From assembly GCA_902702965.1 (NCBI GenBank), contig CACRXP010000003.1, positions 195,233-259,232 of the forward strand: a DNA stretch of 64,000 bases. The letters are read 5' to 3'. The stretch is from Spirometra erinaceieuropaei. Its lineage: Eukaryota > Platyhelminthes > Cestoda > Diphyllobothriidea > Diphyllobothriidae. Under the pieces are notes generated by a model, which was given only the letters and a program-made list of their open reading frames with translations, was not told where the DNA came from and did not search any database. Shown here in pieces: positions 14,313 through 26,214 of the stretch (positions are counted from its first letter, which is position 1; each line of letters starts with the position of its first letter). A program made the translations under genes and the position numbers.

Positions 14313-14937
14313 GTTCTCGACGAATCCATGTGCGTAATCAGGGAAGACATTTGTGACTGGCTCCAGCGCTACCTTTTCAGTAAGTCGGACGTTGCCGCAC
14401 TGTCTGACGCTGTCGACCTTTTGGAGCGTCTGAAGTCTGGTCTCTGGTTGGCACGACTTGCGTACAAGCTGCATTACAAGGTCCTTGCTACCAGCTTGCC
14501 AGAACCGAAGACAGCAGAGCATAGCACAGTCAAAGGAGCTAACTCGCGAAAAGGACAAGTGGTCACCTCGCGAGAGCACCGATTGTATGCCAGCCTCCGC
14601 GGCGCCGGCCCCAGTTCTGCCCTCGGTCAGCTGTCAGCTGAAACACTGCCCGTCTTTCCACGAACTCTCAAAATTGCCTCTGAGGCACCTCTTGGTCCGA
14701 ACGATGTCAGTGTTTTTCCTCACACCTCCCGAAATCCAGCCAACTTTGGAGTGGAAAACATCGCTGTGATGCGTATTCAATCGCAGTCTCCGAGCCGCAG
14801 CGGGTCAGTGCCTTCCAGACTAGCCACCGACTCCGTTGCAATTCACTGGGCAGCCCGTGACAATATCTCAGCCTTTCTCACTTGGTGTCGGGACCTGGGA
14901 CTAGCAGAGACAATCCTGTTTGAAACCACTGGATTAG
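14313..14937 (+). CDS. GAS2-like protein, exon with first part of CH domain
   Basis: The GAS2 family links actin filaments to microtubules through an N-terminal calponin-homology (CH) domain and a GAR domain. This exon opens after TTCACTCTTCAG with codons for VLDESMCVIREDICDWLQRY, which matches the start of the GAS2-type CH domain. It ends with WAARDNISAFLTWCRDLG and LFETTGL, the highly conserved ARDN/FLxWCRDLG/LFE block of this family. Between these (about residues 57-178 of the exon) lie some 120 poorly conserved serine- and proline-containing residues, much longer than the roughly 35-residue segment of vertebrate GAS2. The donor is ATTAG|GTTTGT after 14937, phase 1, joining to exon 23692. 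An earlier coding exon with the start codon must exist upstream but was not recognised. The internal ATG at 14328 is unlikely to be the true start, because the codons before it are in frame and follow a good acceptor. Confidence 0.88.
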
Positions 14938-15047
14938 GTTTGTAGCCGTCATTTCCTCTACGTGCATCACTCTTGGTCTACCTATATTTCGCTTTGAGTA
15001 GTCGGCTATAGTTACGTAGGACTTATGTGGGATGCAGTTTTGTGTAC

Positions 15048-15097
15048 TACGACAACAGCAGCAACAGCAGCAACAACAACAAGAACCACCACCACCG
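15048..15097. repeat. Imperfect CAG/CAA/CCA trinucleotide microsatellite
   Basis: A run of CAG and CAA triplets passes into CCA triplets (pattern AACAGCAGCAACAACAACAA). It lies in intron 1 close to its 5' end, so it is not expected to be translated. Confidence 0.8.
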
Positions 15098-16083
15098 TAT
15101 GTATTTGACTGGTCCTGGGTTTTTTGCCGAGGTGCCTGAGGATATCCCTGTACCCGCTACTTCCATATCTTAAATACTCACTAGTTTTACCACTGGAAAG
15201 TTCGTACCCAATACCGGGCTTATTTTTATTCCTTTTTGGCTTGTTGTCTATGAATAGTTGGCGGTCAAAAAAGTCGCAGCAGTTAAAAAGTGCACCGTCA
15301 CGTGCTTGCTTGCTGGGGACCATATGTCTCTAATCTTGATCCTCTGTACCGTAATCATCACCTGTCTTCCGTTGACTAATCTTCTAGGATAAGAGTGCAC
15401 AATTTGTAGACTAATCTTTCTGGACTTTGGGCCCTTTCACCTCCAGCTAGGGCCTGGAACACTGTCTAACCTACATGGACCACTCCCTCATGACGTTCAT
15501 TCAAGGGTAAACATCAGAACGGGTGTCCTCACTTATAATCTAAAGTCTCCGGTATACCGAAGAAAGACACTTCTTCAATACATTTGGTCCTCCAAGTCTA
15601 ATTTATCTTTCCGTCCCTTCTTGCATTTAAACACAGGCATCAATAAAGGTAATTCCAAACTCACGTCAGTTGGTCAATCGAGTGATTAAATCACAGTCCA
15701 CTGCGCATCTGACTTCATTTTCAGCGAACCTAATAAATGTCCACTTGGACTATGGTACTCTCTGTCTGTGGCACTTACACGTAAACGTTCGGTTCTTCAA
15801 GAGCACTTGTTATGCAAGCGCATCACTTGAGTTTACAAGTTAACTTGTTTTCTTCCTTCGGAAGAAGGCCAGGTACCGGACGATAGTCCCTAAAATTATC
15901 GCAACAATTTCGACTGACTGTTTAATCAGATAGGTTGGCGGGTGTGTATGTACATTACAGTAGCTGGGCTATCCAAAGAAATGTTAGTGTAAATTCTTTC
16001 TGTCTGATAAGATTGCTTGGGTAGGATTACAAATTGTATTATTCGTAGATGCTTTGGTAGATTTTGAGTAATTCGGCGTTTTG

Positions 16084-16157
16084 GTGAGATTCGAACCCAC
16101 GACAGCAAAGAAAGGCCTTATTACAGTCAGCGCTCTAGCCAACTGGTCTACGAGGCC
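16084..16157 (-). repeat. tRNA-like head of a SINE, minus strand
   Basis: Read on the minus strand, the segment begins GGCCTCGTAGACCAGTTGG, continues with TAGAGCGC, and ends GTGGGTTCGAATCTCACC. The D-arm and T-arm (GGTTCGAATC) box-A and box-B-like blocks of an RNA polymerase III promoter are clear, but the acceptor stem does not pair well at the 3' end and no sensible anticodon loop can be placed. This is the state expected of a tRNA-derived SINE or a tRNA pseudogene rather than a working tRNA. Related units are at 46205-46305 and 46504-46585. Confidence 0.65.
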
Positions 16158-16244
16158 CCACTGGCATGGGTTATAGTAAAGCATTATTCCGAGATAAGTC
16201 AGTGACGCCAGGGTGGCGGTTTTTCAATGAGCTTTCCGGCCGCC

Positions 16245-17404
16245 TCCGAATTCACAATCGGTGAAAAGTACTACTTAGGTAGTGTGCATTTTTCGAATTG
16301 ATTTTCGGTACCCTTATAAATTCGAATATAATTGATAGAAAATATACATAAATATTCTTTATTGTACTAGTTTGGCGGTCGATCCTGTCTTCTGGAAATT
16401 ATATACTTAACGAACCGGCAGTTTTTGGTTTTCGGAAGATTTTATTTGCTGAGTAATTTTGAATTCAACTTGTCGTTACGCCTACATTCGTGGGTTTCAA
16501 AACTATAGTTTGTGTGCTTTCCATGTGAAAGAGATCATACGGTAGGTGTGCTAACTCATGAAATGTTAACCGAAATTCTGAAATGCGTTTCCGACTCGAA
16601 TAGAATACTTCAGTAGGGTTGTATTATTAATCACCGTACAGCATAATCCTATGACATTTCAATTACTTCAGAATGTCAGTTTTTCAAGGAACTTTCAGGC
16701 TAGATGAAAAAATGACGTCCTGTAAAAAACTCACTAATAATGGGGTATGAATTTTTCAAATTGATTTTTGATGGCCTTAAAAGTCCAATTATATTTAATG
16801 GAAAACACGCATACAGATATTCCTTCTTTTATTCATTCAATAGAAAATTACGTTTTCTTCCAGTTTTATTCTCGAAGGAAGAGCATAATTCTGTTTTCAA
16901 AAAGTATCCAACTCCCGAGTAATTTTGAACCCAACCTACCGTTGCACTTGAATTCAGGGTTTACGAACTACCAACCATGCATTTTCTGTGTACGGAAAAC
17001 CATACATTTCTCTACAGTCTTAGAAGGAGACCATATGGGGTTCATGAAATTTAGCAACGAAAAGACGTTATTTTCTGCCGAATAAGCAGAAGAATGAATA
17101 TTACTATGCATTTTTCTATGAAATATAATTGAATTTTTAGGGGCATCGGTAATGCGAAAAATTCATGCTACTTAAGTAGTCATTTTTACAAAGTCTCGCG
17201 ATTAAAAACTTTATTATAACCAGAAGATAAACTTCCCGTAATTATAAAATTTGAAGAAGACAGGGTTGCCTACCAATCGAATAATATAAATAATATTTTC
17301 GTGCATTTTTCTACCAAATATATTTTAATCTATAAGGGTACCGAAAATCGATTCAAAAAATCCACATTACCTAAGTAGTCACTTTCGCCGATTGTGCATT
17401 TGCA
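16245..17404. mobile_element. Nested long-inverted-repeat (foldback) element, copy 1
   Basis: The outer arms at about 16248-16360 and 17285-17404 are inverted copies. Both contain CACAATCGG, CTACTTAGGTA and GATTTTCGGTACCCTTATA. Inside, 16440-16540 and 16905-17045 are diverged direct copies (shared GAGTAATTTTGAA). A second terminus starting at 16541 (GGTAGGTGTGCTAACTCATG) matches the end of the element at 54296. The stretch thus seems to be two members of one family, one inserted in or recombined with another. No transposase frame is present. Confidence 0.65.
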
Positions 17405-17699
17405 CGGATAGGGGGGTCACAGGGATAAAAGCACTCGTCAGGTGACATGTCGAATGGACCGGTCATTGGTTAAGAAATTGAAATAAAACTAACGCGTGCA
17501 ATCACACGCATGACATTTTCTGTGTATCAAGAGAACTTTTTTTCTCAAAATGACTATATCGTTTTTGACAACGGTAATACCTATTGACTTTTAGCGTGTA
17601 CCTGTAATTTTCGGGAATAATTCGTGGGTCTTGGTGTTCTCCACCAGCTAAGACAAGTTTTCTTGGTAAGACACAGAATTGGATGCCTAACTTTGTGTG

Positions 17700-17842
17700 A
17701 GAGGTGGCCTTGGGCTGAATTCCAGTGCAGTACCTATTCCTGTGCCCTAACCTCAATCCTGACAGTAACCCTAACTCTTCCCTAACCCCCCCCCTTTGGG
17801 ATCTAGCGCAAGACCGCCTCTTATACGGGGTGCATATTTCCA
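17700..17842. repeat. Degenerate telomere-like CCCTAA repeats
   Basis: On the plus strand CCCTAACC recurs (TGCCCTAACC, GTAACCCTAACTC, TTCCCTAACCCC) followed by a run of C. The minus strand therefore reads TTAGGG-type units. A similar cluster precedes the RTE-like element at 45165-45270, and a flanking motif is shared (CTTGCGCTAGATCCC here, CTTGCAAGCGCTTTG there, read on minus). This may be a detached 5' fragment of that element, or an independent telomere-like satellite. Confidence 0.55.
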
Positions 17843-20800
17843 CATTCTACCAGTTTTGCACTTTATATATATATCAAAACTTTAGAATTATGACTGTTCT
17901 TGAGAACATCTGCCTAGGTTATGAGTTCTTGGCTGTTCCCTGTTGTGCAGATAGCAGTTTTAGTCATGTATGCGGATGCACCCAAACATGAGACATAATT
18001 ACCGAAGAAAAAGAACGCCAATAACGTAGACCTGCGATTTATGTGTTCACGCTCGGTTAAAAAACTACTTAAACGTAGTTTCTTAGAAGGTGCTTTGATA
18101 GGGCATTTCGCTGACGAATGTCCACACACTTTGCCTTCCTCCAAAGTAAAGTCAAGGAAGGAGTTTGGGAGATTTTCCTGATTATGCACTTCCCTAAAGG
18201 TAAATATTATTATACAGCTTTTAGGGTTTGAATTTTTAAAAAAAACATCTGGGTTTCTGAACACAGCGTTTTTATTCCTATCCTGCTTCACTTGATGTAT
18301 GCAGAACAAAGAGTCAATTTTGGACGATGCGAATGTTTTTTTGGTATATCTTCCCCATTTAGATTAATGCCTCCTTGTAGAAGAACATGCACTGATGCAC
18401 AAATATGTCAGGATTTGGTCCAAATATAAAGTAGCGTTGATTTCCGCTCATATTTGCACTTTTTCGCGTATTCTGTATCCAGAAAGAACTTTCCAGCAAG
18501 GCATAAGGCGAGTAAATTGGAAGCCATGACGTTTGAAGTCGCCCTAGGTTGTTAAATGCAATTCCTTTCATTAGGTTGCATGAATTGCTTCACCTGCTGT
18601 ACTTTTGACGTTTTTTCCCATACAGGTAGAATTTTAAGATGTTTGTTTCTATATAAGGATTTGCAGAAGGAGGGACCGTTCACGATTCCGTGGATAAGGA
18701 CCTTTTGCGAGATTTGCCACTGGGGCACTTGGAGGTTGGAAAATGGAGATCATGACGGATGAATCAGATTGAGGAACTGCCGTAGGCCGACGAAATCTCA
18801 AGCCATAAAGTAAGGGACGTTGGGTCACGGCGGTTGTAGGGTCTGGACGTCATTCTTATGCATTCACAGGGCCAGCATGCACAGTCTGACCACTGTCTCT
18901 TTCGTTTTTGTTGGTAGACGCTGTCGTAATAACATCTGGAAGGGAGTCTGCATTTGGCTCTCAGCTTGGTTACTTACTGTGATCTGTATGCTGCATGCAT
19001 CCAGTCAACTATAGCAGCTGGGCTGTTCATGTAAATTTAGAACTTTTATCAAAGTCTTTTTATTCGCGTCATCGTGACCCTGTAATGAAAATCTTAAAAT
19101 TAGCCTTCAGATGAATATTTGGTTGAAACTGCACCACGGGTATGCATAGTACGCATTCGGACATTTCTTCATACGTCTGCTCACGTACAGCAGTCGTCGG
19201 AATAGTGCGTTTTTGATTTTTCCAATGACTTTTCAGTAGGAAGTATTAGCGAACACGTTTCTTATGGCTCTTTGGGTGGAGTTATGGTACCCTTCGATTC
19301 GCTATGTACAGTGGGTAGTCACATTTATTGAACAAAGTGCGAATCCAAAATATTCCTTCAAAATACTAACAAGAACTGACAATTCCTTATAAGGTGGTTC
19401 ACAGATCGTCATAAATACACAAGACTCATCGTTAGCTATTAAGATATATATCATTCTGCGTCTTGCATAGCAAAAAGATCCTGCTAACCTCACAACAGAC
19501 ATTCGGTTGTAATATAAATTAAAGCATTTTCCCTCAAAATCAGAATAACTGGGGAATTTCTGAACACATACAATGGGGGTTTTCTTCAAATTTTGATAGA
19601 AATTAGCCTGAGATGATAATTTGTTGCAGCAAAGTTTCAGTGACCAATAACTCATAGAAGCAAGGATGACGCGTAGACTGAGACATCAAAATAACCAGCG
19701 TTGGTTCATGCAAGTTTTTTAAACCGATATTACTCTGAAATGTTTTGCCTCGTTCGCTGAAGGTTTTAAAGCGTCTTCTTTCCTACGTTCTAGTATTTTA
19801 ATGAAATATCTGTTTATTCTTATTCTGGGCTTTTATATGGGTTGTGCTAATTATTTTCAGTGCTGTAACTTTATATGGAGACACGAAGACCCCAAGTTAC
19901 TACTGAATTTTTATTGGTAACAATTCGTTTTTAACGAAATTGCCCGGACTAGGGAAATTAGTCACTAAAGAGCATTTGCTCTCCAATTCCCAATGCATCC
20001 AAAACTTCTGAGTACCCCAGGATTGTAGCAGAAGTCCTTTTACTGTTTCCATCTTTTATTTTTTTCCAACTGAACTGCGTTTTAGGACTTGCAACATAAA
20101 AGCCTTCCTGTTATATTTTTTGAAAGTCAAAATTTTCCATTTGTTTAAGCGTCAAGAAGTTTAAAAATCACGTGCTAACGAGGTAGTGACATTTTTCTGA
20201 ATGACTGTAGTGGATTACATGAAACAGTTCACTAGAGAATTAGCGTAACCCTTCATGTGCCTGTGTGACGTTGGGATTGCAACTCTTCTGGAGTCTCACC
20301 CCCTCAGTTCAAGACACATTTAAAAATTTCAGCCAGTGTTTGGGATTTCCACGCCACAGATTTACGCAAGTCACGCATGTTGATGCTCGTCTATCCGAAT
20401 AGCGAACACATTTTAGGCCTGGTTTCCCTGCCTCCCCACATTCGGGGTCCGAGTGCCTCATGTGCAAACACACAGATAGGTAAACATGAAAACCCTGTCG
20501 CCATTTTGTTACACACACACGCACACACATAGTGCTTGTTCTACCACACTCACATGCGAAGATGAACTGGCCTCCGCTTCTCTTCTGTGCCCTCTCATCT
20601 GCTTGTTAATGCAGACTCGCTGTCGCGCGTTTATCTATGTGCCGACTCGAAAGACGCCATCAGCCGAGTTAGTTTTTGGCTTCGTATATGTGTATGTTTT
20701 TGCACACGTGACTGGTCTTATGCGTATAAAGCAGCAACTTCGACAGCAGCCGCATCAGAGCTCGCCTCATCCCGTCTGTGTCTCGTGCTGACCTGAATTT

Positions 20801-21116
20801 AAGCTCTTGTGACCTGAGTCCTCGCTATCGTTTCTGTTCGGCGTACAACTTCCCACCCCTCCGTCCTGGACCCGACTCTCATTCAGATTCTCTCAATGCG
20901 CGTTGATACTCACCTTGATCTTATGAAAACGCTCGACACCACCTCCCCCGCGTCCTACTTGCTCGGAATTCACCCTTAGCTGAGATGCGGATTCAAACGA
21001 AGACAACTCGGAAGGAGCTGTTCTGACGATATTCGTTTTGACTAACACGTCCATCTTAGATTGAGTTTGGGGCCTTTGTTCAGTGTCAGTCAGTAGTGTA
21101 GTCGAATTCAAACCTG
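17843..21116. other. Intronic stretch without a recognisable gene
   Basis: No convincing reading frame is present. The strand and phase of the small open frames are random and none shows a domain. The TATATATATAT tract near 17868 and the (CA)n tract near 20511-20528 are simple repeats. Confidence 0.4.
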
Positions 21117-23413
21117 TTGAGGAATGTTCGAGTGATCATGATTTGGATTTGCTGCAGTGTCTTCATTTGGCTCGTAGATTCAAAAGATGTCACTTTCACT
21201 GTTGTGTTTAGGTCTCCAAATCAATCTGTAGAAGAAGACCAAGCGTTGATCACTCGACTACGCGAGGACAGTCAGAGGCAAAACATGGATTCCGGTACTC
21301 TGCTCTCAAACTGTGACCTTATGACGGTTAAGTACCATAGGCAAGGATTCTACCAAATGCTTTTGAGCATGACACTCGATCAATCCCTCCTTCGGCATGC
21401 CCGGGAAACGTTTGGAATGCTTGAAGGCCAGAGGTCTAGTTTCCTGGATCATGCATTCACCAAGAGTGAGGAAACTATTGATGAAATAATTGTAGGTCCG
21501 CCCTTAGGTTCCTCTGGTCACACGAAATTAATGTAAGAATCAACATTTGTAGCTGTCCCCGAATGAAGTTATCGAGGAATATCTGGCGAGGTAGCTTTGA
21601 GGGAATAAAATCGGCAAGTAGACACATACTGTGGACGGTTGTGTTACGAGGTGTCAACGAATGTTGGGGATCTTTGAATTAACTATGACAGACTTGGTTG
21701 AATTGTACTCTTCCCTCCAAAAACATTCTACCAGAAGCAGACAAAGATGGCTTTCGACCGTGGTAGAGAAGGATATCTGAAAAAAGCGCAAGTTGTGAAA
21801 AACCTTTTTACAAACATAGAGCCCAGAAAAACTGAACGACCTCAGACGACAACGCAACCTATGCAAAATACTTCTCCGTCAAAACATGCATCTTACGAAG
21901 TGGAGTTCCTGGAAGAAGCACCACAAAACCCAAAGCACTCTGTGCTTACATCAGAAGTAATACCAAAGATCATGACTACTTCGTAACCGTAAACAACGAA
22001 AACAACCGAATTTTGAGTGATGGCCTCCAAAACGCCGACCTTATCTCTGAATTTCTCCAAAGTGTTTGTATCACGGAAGCCCAAATGCAGCCCAGATCTC
22101 TGTCACAGTTTCTTACCAGCTCACTTATGCACATTATTATTTACGCCGCAGTTAGTTTTGACCGAATCAAAGAAGTTGGGTCCGGCAACGTCACCTTGGC
22201 CAGGTGAGATCCCAGGTGCACTTCTACGCCAAATACTTGAAGAATTAACCGAACCGTTGCGTGCCATCTTCTGAAAGTCTCCTGAAGCTGGTTATCTTTA
22301 CGATACACGGAAACGGGCAAACATTGTATCCATCCATGAGGGTGAGTCACGGCTATATCCCACCTACTACCGACCGGTCAGTCTGACATGCGTCTGCTGT
22401 GAGCTGATGGAGAGAGTAATTGAAAATCAGTTATACCGCTTGCTACATTTCGCTGTCAGATCAGCTCAGCTCTGCATGGTTTCTGCGAAAAGAGGTCATG
22501 TCTTACAAACCCCCTCACATCGTATGAACGTTGGTCAAAAGCAGTAGGCGAAGGACATCGAGTTGATTTCATTTACTGTGACTATCAAGACTTTTGATTG
22601 ACTTCCACAAACGTGGCTCATTGAAAAGGTATCAGATTTAAGAATTATAGGAGACCTCTTGAACTGATCGCAGACAAAGGGTTGCTGCAGCTGTCTACTG
22701 TTCAAAATAGGCGTCTGTTAAAAGTGGAGTCCTACAAGGATCAGTTTTTTGGGTCGCTCCTATTTATTATCCATCTAATTGACCTAGTATACGAGGTGAA
22801 CTGCGACATACCGCTCTTGACAGATGACCCTAAGCTGCAGAAGGTAATAAAATATGAGGGTGACTCGCGGATATTACAACAGGATATAGAAAGGCTGCAG
22901 ACATGGAGCAAGCCCTTGTGCATGGAATTCAATGTCGAAAAGTGTGTGTTACTGCACATAATGTCAATGAGACGAAGGTGAAATTTACCTTCACGACAGT
23001 ATATCACGAAAAATCAACCACTTAAAGCGTAAATGTGCAAAGAGACCTTGGAGTGTTTGTGAACGACGATTTAAGCGTAACGACGCAGTGCTCCAAAGTC
23101 GCACCGTGGGCGGTGTAAATTATGAGGTCAATACGCAGAACGTTTGTCAAACTGTATGCGGATACCTTCTATAAGGTATACAGAGTAATTGTACGGCCAC
23201 ACCTGGAAGTTGCGGTTCATGCTTGGCGGCCGTGACCTCCGAAAGACAGATACTCTTGAAGGGTTACAACGACGTGCTACAAGCTTGTTCTTGAACTCGA
23301 GAATTTGACGCACGAACGGTGTCTGACCTTAAACCTCTACCCCCTCTACAATAGATAAGACGGTGACTTTATGCTAACGTTTCAGTTGCTACGGGGACTT
23401 TTCAGCTGTCTAT
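21117..23413 (+). mobile_element. Decayed CR1-like LINE inside intron 1
   Basis: The parts of a full LINE polyprotein appear in order but in shifting frames. The endonuclease domain is at 21117-21536, where RSPNQSVEEDQALITRLRED and GQRSSFLDHAFTKSEETIDE with GPPLGSSGH resemble CR1 endonucleases. The start of the reverse transcriptase is at 22140-22272 (GEIPGALLRQILEELTEPLR), then YYRPVSLTCVCCELMERVIE at about 22364-22425, the thumb region at 22682-22981 (RLQTWSKPLCMEFNVEKC) and RDLGVFVNDDLSVTTQCSKV near 23043. The C-terminal TLNLYPL block is at about 23330. Many frameshifts and stops separate the parts, and the catalytic ADD box has become TDDP. It lies in the same orientation as the host gene. 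It is older than the copy at 1.4-3.5 kb, to which it is related. Confidence 0.85.
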
Positions 23414-23691
23414 AAAGGTGGAGCAACCTTATTCAATACTTTTCTATAAGGAGCAATCCCCATTTTCCCCTGCCACAACTTTACTATGCCGTGTTTTGCA
23501 GTATAAATCTGATACTTTGTAATTCGCCCTATCCTGACTATGATTTTAGTTTCTTTTGGATGTCGTTTTCCGGTCGAGGGGTTCGAGCGATGTTCGTGGA
23601 TTAGGCAGGCCATTGGAATGAAGTAGTATTCACTGCCACAAAAACAGCTACTTATTGAAAGTTAGTAATTATATAATCTCTCCCGTTTTAG

Positions 23692-24423
23692 TTCACCGAA
23701 CTGAAGAAAAAAACGTCCTCCTTACACTCATGGATCTTGCTCGAATCGCCAGCCGATTTGGTCTCTGTGATCTTCCAGAACTGGTAAAGATGGAACGAGA
23801 GATTGAAGCCCTGGAGGCCAAGCGTAACCAAGAGATCACAGTGGCCTCAGAGAACTGCTTTTCCGCGCAACAGCTGTCTAAGTCAACCAAGGCCAGCGAG
23901 CCACAGATTGATCGTCAGGAGTACATTCGACGGATTGCCAGCAACAAACTGTTATTGGAGAGCGCACCTAGAAACACTGTCTCAAACGGGGTCCTTCAGT
24001 CTAGCGGGGATCATGATAATTCTTGCAATTCATCCCTCGATCTCACCGCAACGGCCACTGACCGTACTTTCTTCTCAGATGATGGAACCGACAGTGGTTG
24101 TCTTGACTTCACCCCTACCGATGCGGAAATCACGCCAACAAACTTTGCGAAGCCGCCGTGTGTCGATTCTGGCACCTCAGTTGAGCTTAAGTCCTCCGGC
24201 GACGCAGCACTCCAGGCTGGCGGTCTCCCCTCGACTGCCGATGCTGTCACATCTACCAATCGTTTCGGCTGGAAGCCAGTAAAGCGCTCCACCTCTCTCG
24301 CTGATCTGAATTCAGCCAGTACTCAGTCTGCAGCTAAACGACATCAGGGAATGCAGTCAGATGGAGGGCGAGGAGATTTGGTCCTTACTCAAACTGACCG
24401 GATTTCTGCGTCGAACGCTGGGG
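23692..24423 (+). CDS. GAS2-like protein, exon with end of CH domain and linker
   Basis: After the acceptor CTCTCCCGTTTTAG, the exon reads VHRTEEKNVLLTLMDLARIA and SRFGLCDLPELVKMEREIEA. This is the last helix block of the GAS2 CH domain followed by the usual acidic and basic helix. The rest, about 190 residues, is low-complexity and rich in Ser, Thr, Ala and Asp, with no known domain, as is common in the linker between the CH and GAR domains. The donor is chosen at GGGG|GTACGT after 24423, a near-perfect consensus in phase 1, matching the phase of the next exon. The frame stays open to 24560, so an alternative longer exon with a stop there is possible and would give a protein without the GAR domain. 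Confidence 0.87.
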
Positions 24424-25601
24424 GTACGTTCTATGTTTCGCACACATATCTACCTGCAGTATACCTAAACTGTCCGCGGACTCTGATGATAGTTTCTGTA
24501 AGGTTATTAAATCCACTAGAATTACACGCCTCAGACTACATGCCTAATCCCCTTGTCTAGTGATGGCAGGTTTCAGCAAAGCGGGTGGGGACTTGCTGTG
24601 GATTATCAAATCAGCCTTACTGCAGAAAATGTAGTCTACTTCCCTCTGGAACCCATTGAGAGATATTTCAGATGTTGTCCAGTGCTGGTGCAAAACGACA
24701 GCAACCATGTGCTTGCCGTTTGTCCTACATATTCATCTCGGTTATTTTTACCTTTGGCAGGCGTATGTGACTAGTTCTTATGATCCAGGTGAATGTTACT
24801 GCTTATATAAAACATAGAGGTGTCCGTGGACGGCTGACGTCAGTAAAACAAACACGGATCGTTCCTTTCTAGTCGCTCCTTCAACTTTTCGATAGTGCCT
24901 CCAGTATACTGGACCAGTGGCTTATGCAGGACAACTCCTCTGGTGCTGTGAAATAATTACTGTGCAGAATAATTAGGTGGCATTCACATTTAAACACACT
25001 CTTCACTAGGTAATGGTTTCTCGAGGACGATATATCATAGTTATGATACGTATTCTTGGAGAGACCATTACCACACCCGTCGTTAACCTTGTTAGCGGTG
25101 CTCCTAACGTAGCCCGTGTTCGTTTAGTTTTTTGGTGATTTGCTCCCAGTCTGATATTGTCATCTGATTCTAGATGAAGCCCTAATGTGACTGCCTGACT
25201 GACTTCTCTTTGGACGTTCAGCTGAGGCTTGCTAATGGATGACTAATTGTCTTATTAAGTATTTGAGTTTCGACCTTAACCACCCGCATATGCTGTCAGG
25301 TTAAACATACCTATTTTCCTTCGCCCCTTCAATCATCCCGGTCCTACACGAAATTTGCTGTCAGCACAAGCAAAAATTTACTGTAAAATTCTTGATCTGA
25401 GCCGACTAGCGCCGACGTTTTGCACGCTTCTCCTCTGTGTGGAGTCCTGTTCCATGTACAAATTCTCTGGAATACTTGAAGCACACTACTTAAAAAGGTG
25501 CTGTTAACTGGCTGGTTCGCCGCCGTTAATTTCTTGTACTCTTAGCAGTGGTTTTGACGTATTTCCGGTTTTCCCAAATGTTGCTTTATTTGTCGCTGCA
25601 G
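24424..25601 (+). other. Intron 2 of the GAS2-like gene (1,178 bases)
   Basis: It runs from GTACGT at 24424 to TTTGTCGCTGCAG ending at 25601. The phase is 1 on both sides, and joining restores a valine codon (G + TC). No other gene or repeat is recognised within it. Confidence 0.75.
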
Positions 25602-25837
25602 TCGGAGTGAGGTCTGTCAAGCGTGCGCAGATGAAGCCACTACAGCCGATCCATCGGAGTACCTCTCACACCACTCTCCCTGGAAACTCTGCACAACATC
25701 CAGCAACAAACATACCAGTCTCGAAGCTGCTTAAGGGTAGAACCCGGAGTAGCAGTCGTGGGCCCAGTGGACCACCCTCTAAAGCATCCTCCGGCTTCGC
25801 CAGTCGGTCATCCTCCTATTCCGATGTGCACAGAGAG
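25602..25837 (+). CDS. GAS2-like protein, serine-rich basic linker exon
   Basis: The exon encodes about 79 residues beginning VGVRSVKRAQMKPLQPIHRS and ending RSSSYSDVHRE. It has no folded domain. It is rich in Ser, Lys, Arg and Pro (KLLKGRTRSSSRGPSGPPSK), the composition seen in microtubule-binding linkers of GAS2-like proteins. The acceptor TTTGTCGCTGCAG and the donor GAGAG|GTAATG (after 25837, phase 0) are good. Phase 0 matches the next recognised exon at 35381. The assignment rests on position, phase and composition rather than on conserved sequence. Confidence 0.72.
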
Positions 25838-26214
25838 GTAATGCTACTCACCGTTTCCTGTGCTTTACAAGTTTAACGATACCGCCTTCGTCCTTATAAC
25901 GGCCTAGTCGATATCTACGACCACTGGTTGGTTAAATTTTGTGCTTGCGACTACAAACCCCACGTTTGCTCTTCACACTTACGTTGGTCTCTTTCTGGTT
26001 GTCTGGCAAGTTTGCGCGTGGCATGCTCAATCCCAACCCTCAGTTGGTCTGACTTTGACTTACAGTTGATATGGGAGAAGGATCCAGTCTTAGTTTTCTG
26101 ACTGCCAGTAACTCGCTTCGAAAGTAATGGTGGCATGCACTGTCACCAACTGGCGAGATAACTCGGTCCAGCTCAGGACTGAAGCTCAGATTGCAAGAAC
26201 TCCCTCTTGTTGTA

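Larger units (their letters stand above)
14938..23691 (+). other. Intron 1 of the GAS2-like gene (8,754 bases)
   Basis: The boundaries are GTTTGT at 14938 and CTCTCCCGTTTTAG ending at 23691. Joining them restores a valine codon (G + TT) and continues the CH domain without a break: LFETTGL then VHRTEEKNVLLTL. The intron holds a CAN microsatellite, a tRNA-like SINE head, a foldback element, telomere-like repeats and a decayed CR1 element, each listed separately. No host gene was recognised inside it. Confidence 0.85.

Noticed and set aside
15012..15323. Minus-strand frame with a Val/Ala-rich C-terminus
   Set aside because: The repeat residues come from translation of the CAG/CAA microsatellite in intron 1.
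16084..16157. A functional tRNA gene
   Set aside because: The acceptor stem does not close and no anticodon can be assigned, so it fits a SINE head better.
20309..20796. Possible RNA polymerase II promoter (GCGTATAAAGCAG near 20718) for the decayed LINE
   Set aside because: A single TATA-like string without other support is expected by chance, and the element's 5' end is not defined.
23693..24292. Other-frame ORFs across the second GAS2-like exon, including 159 codons at 23803-24282
   Set aside because: They overlap an exon with clear CH-domain homology and agreeing splice phases. They carry no motif.
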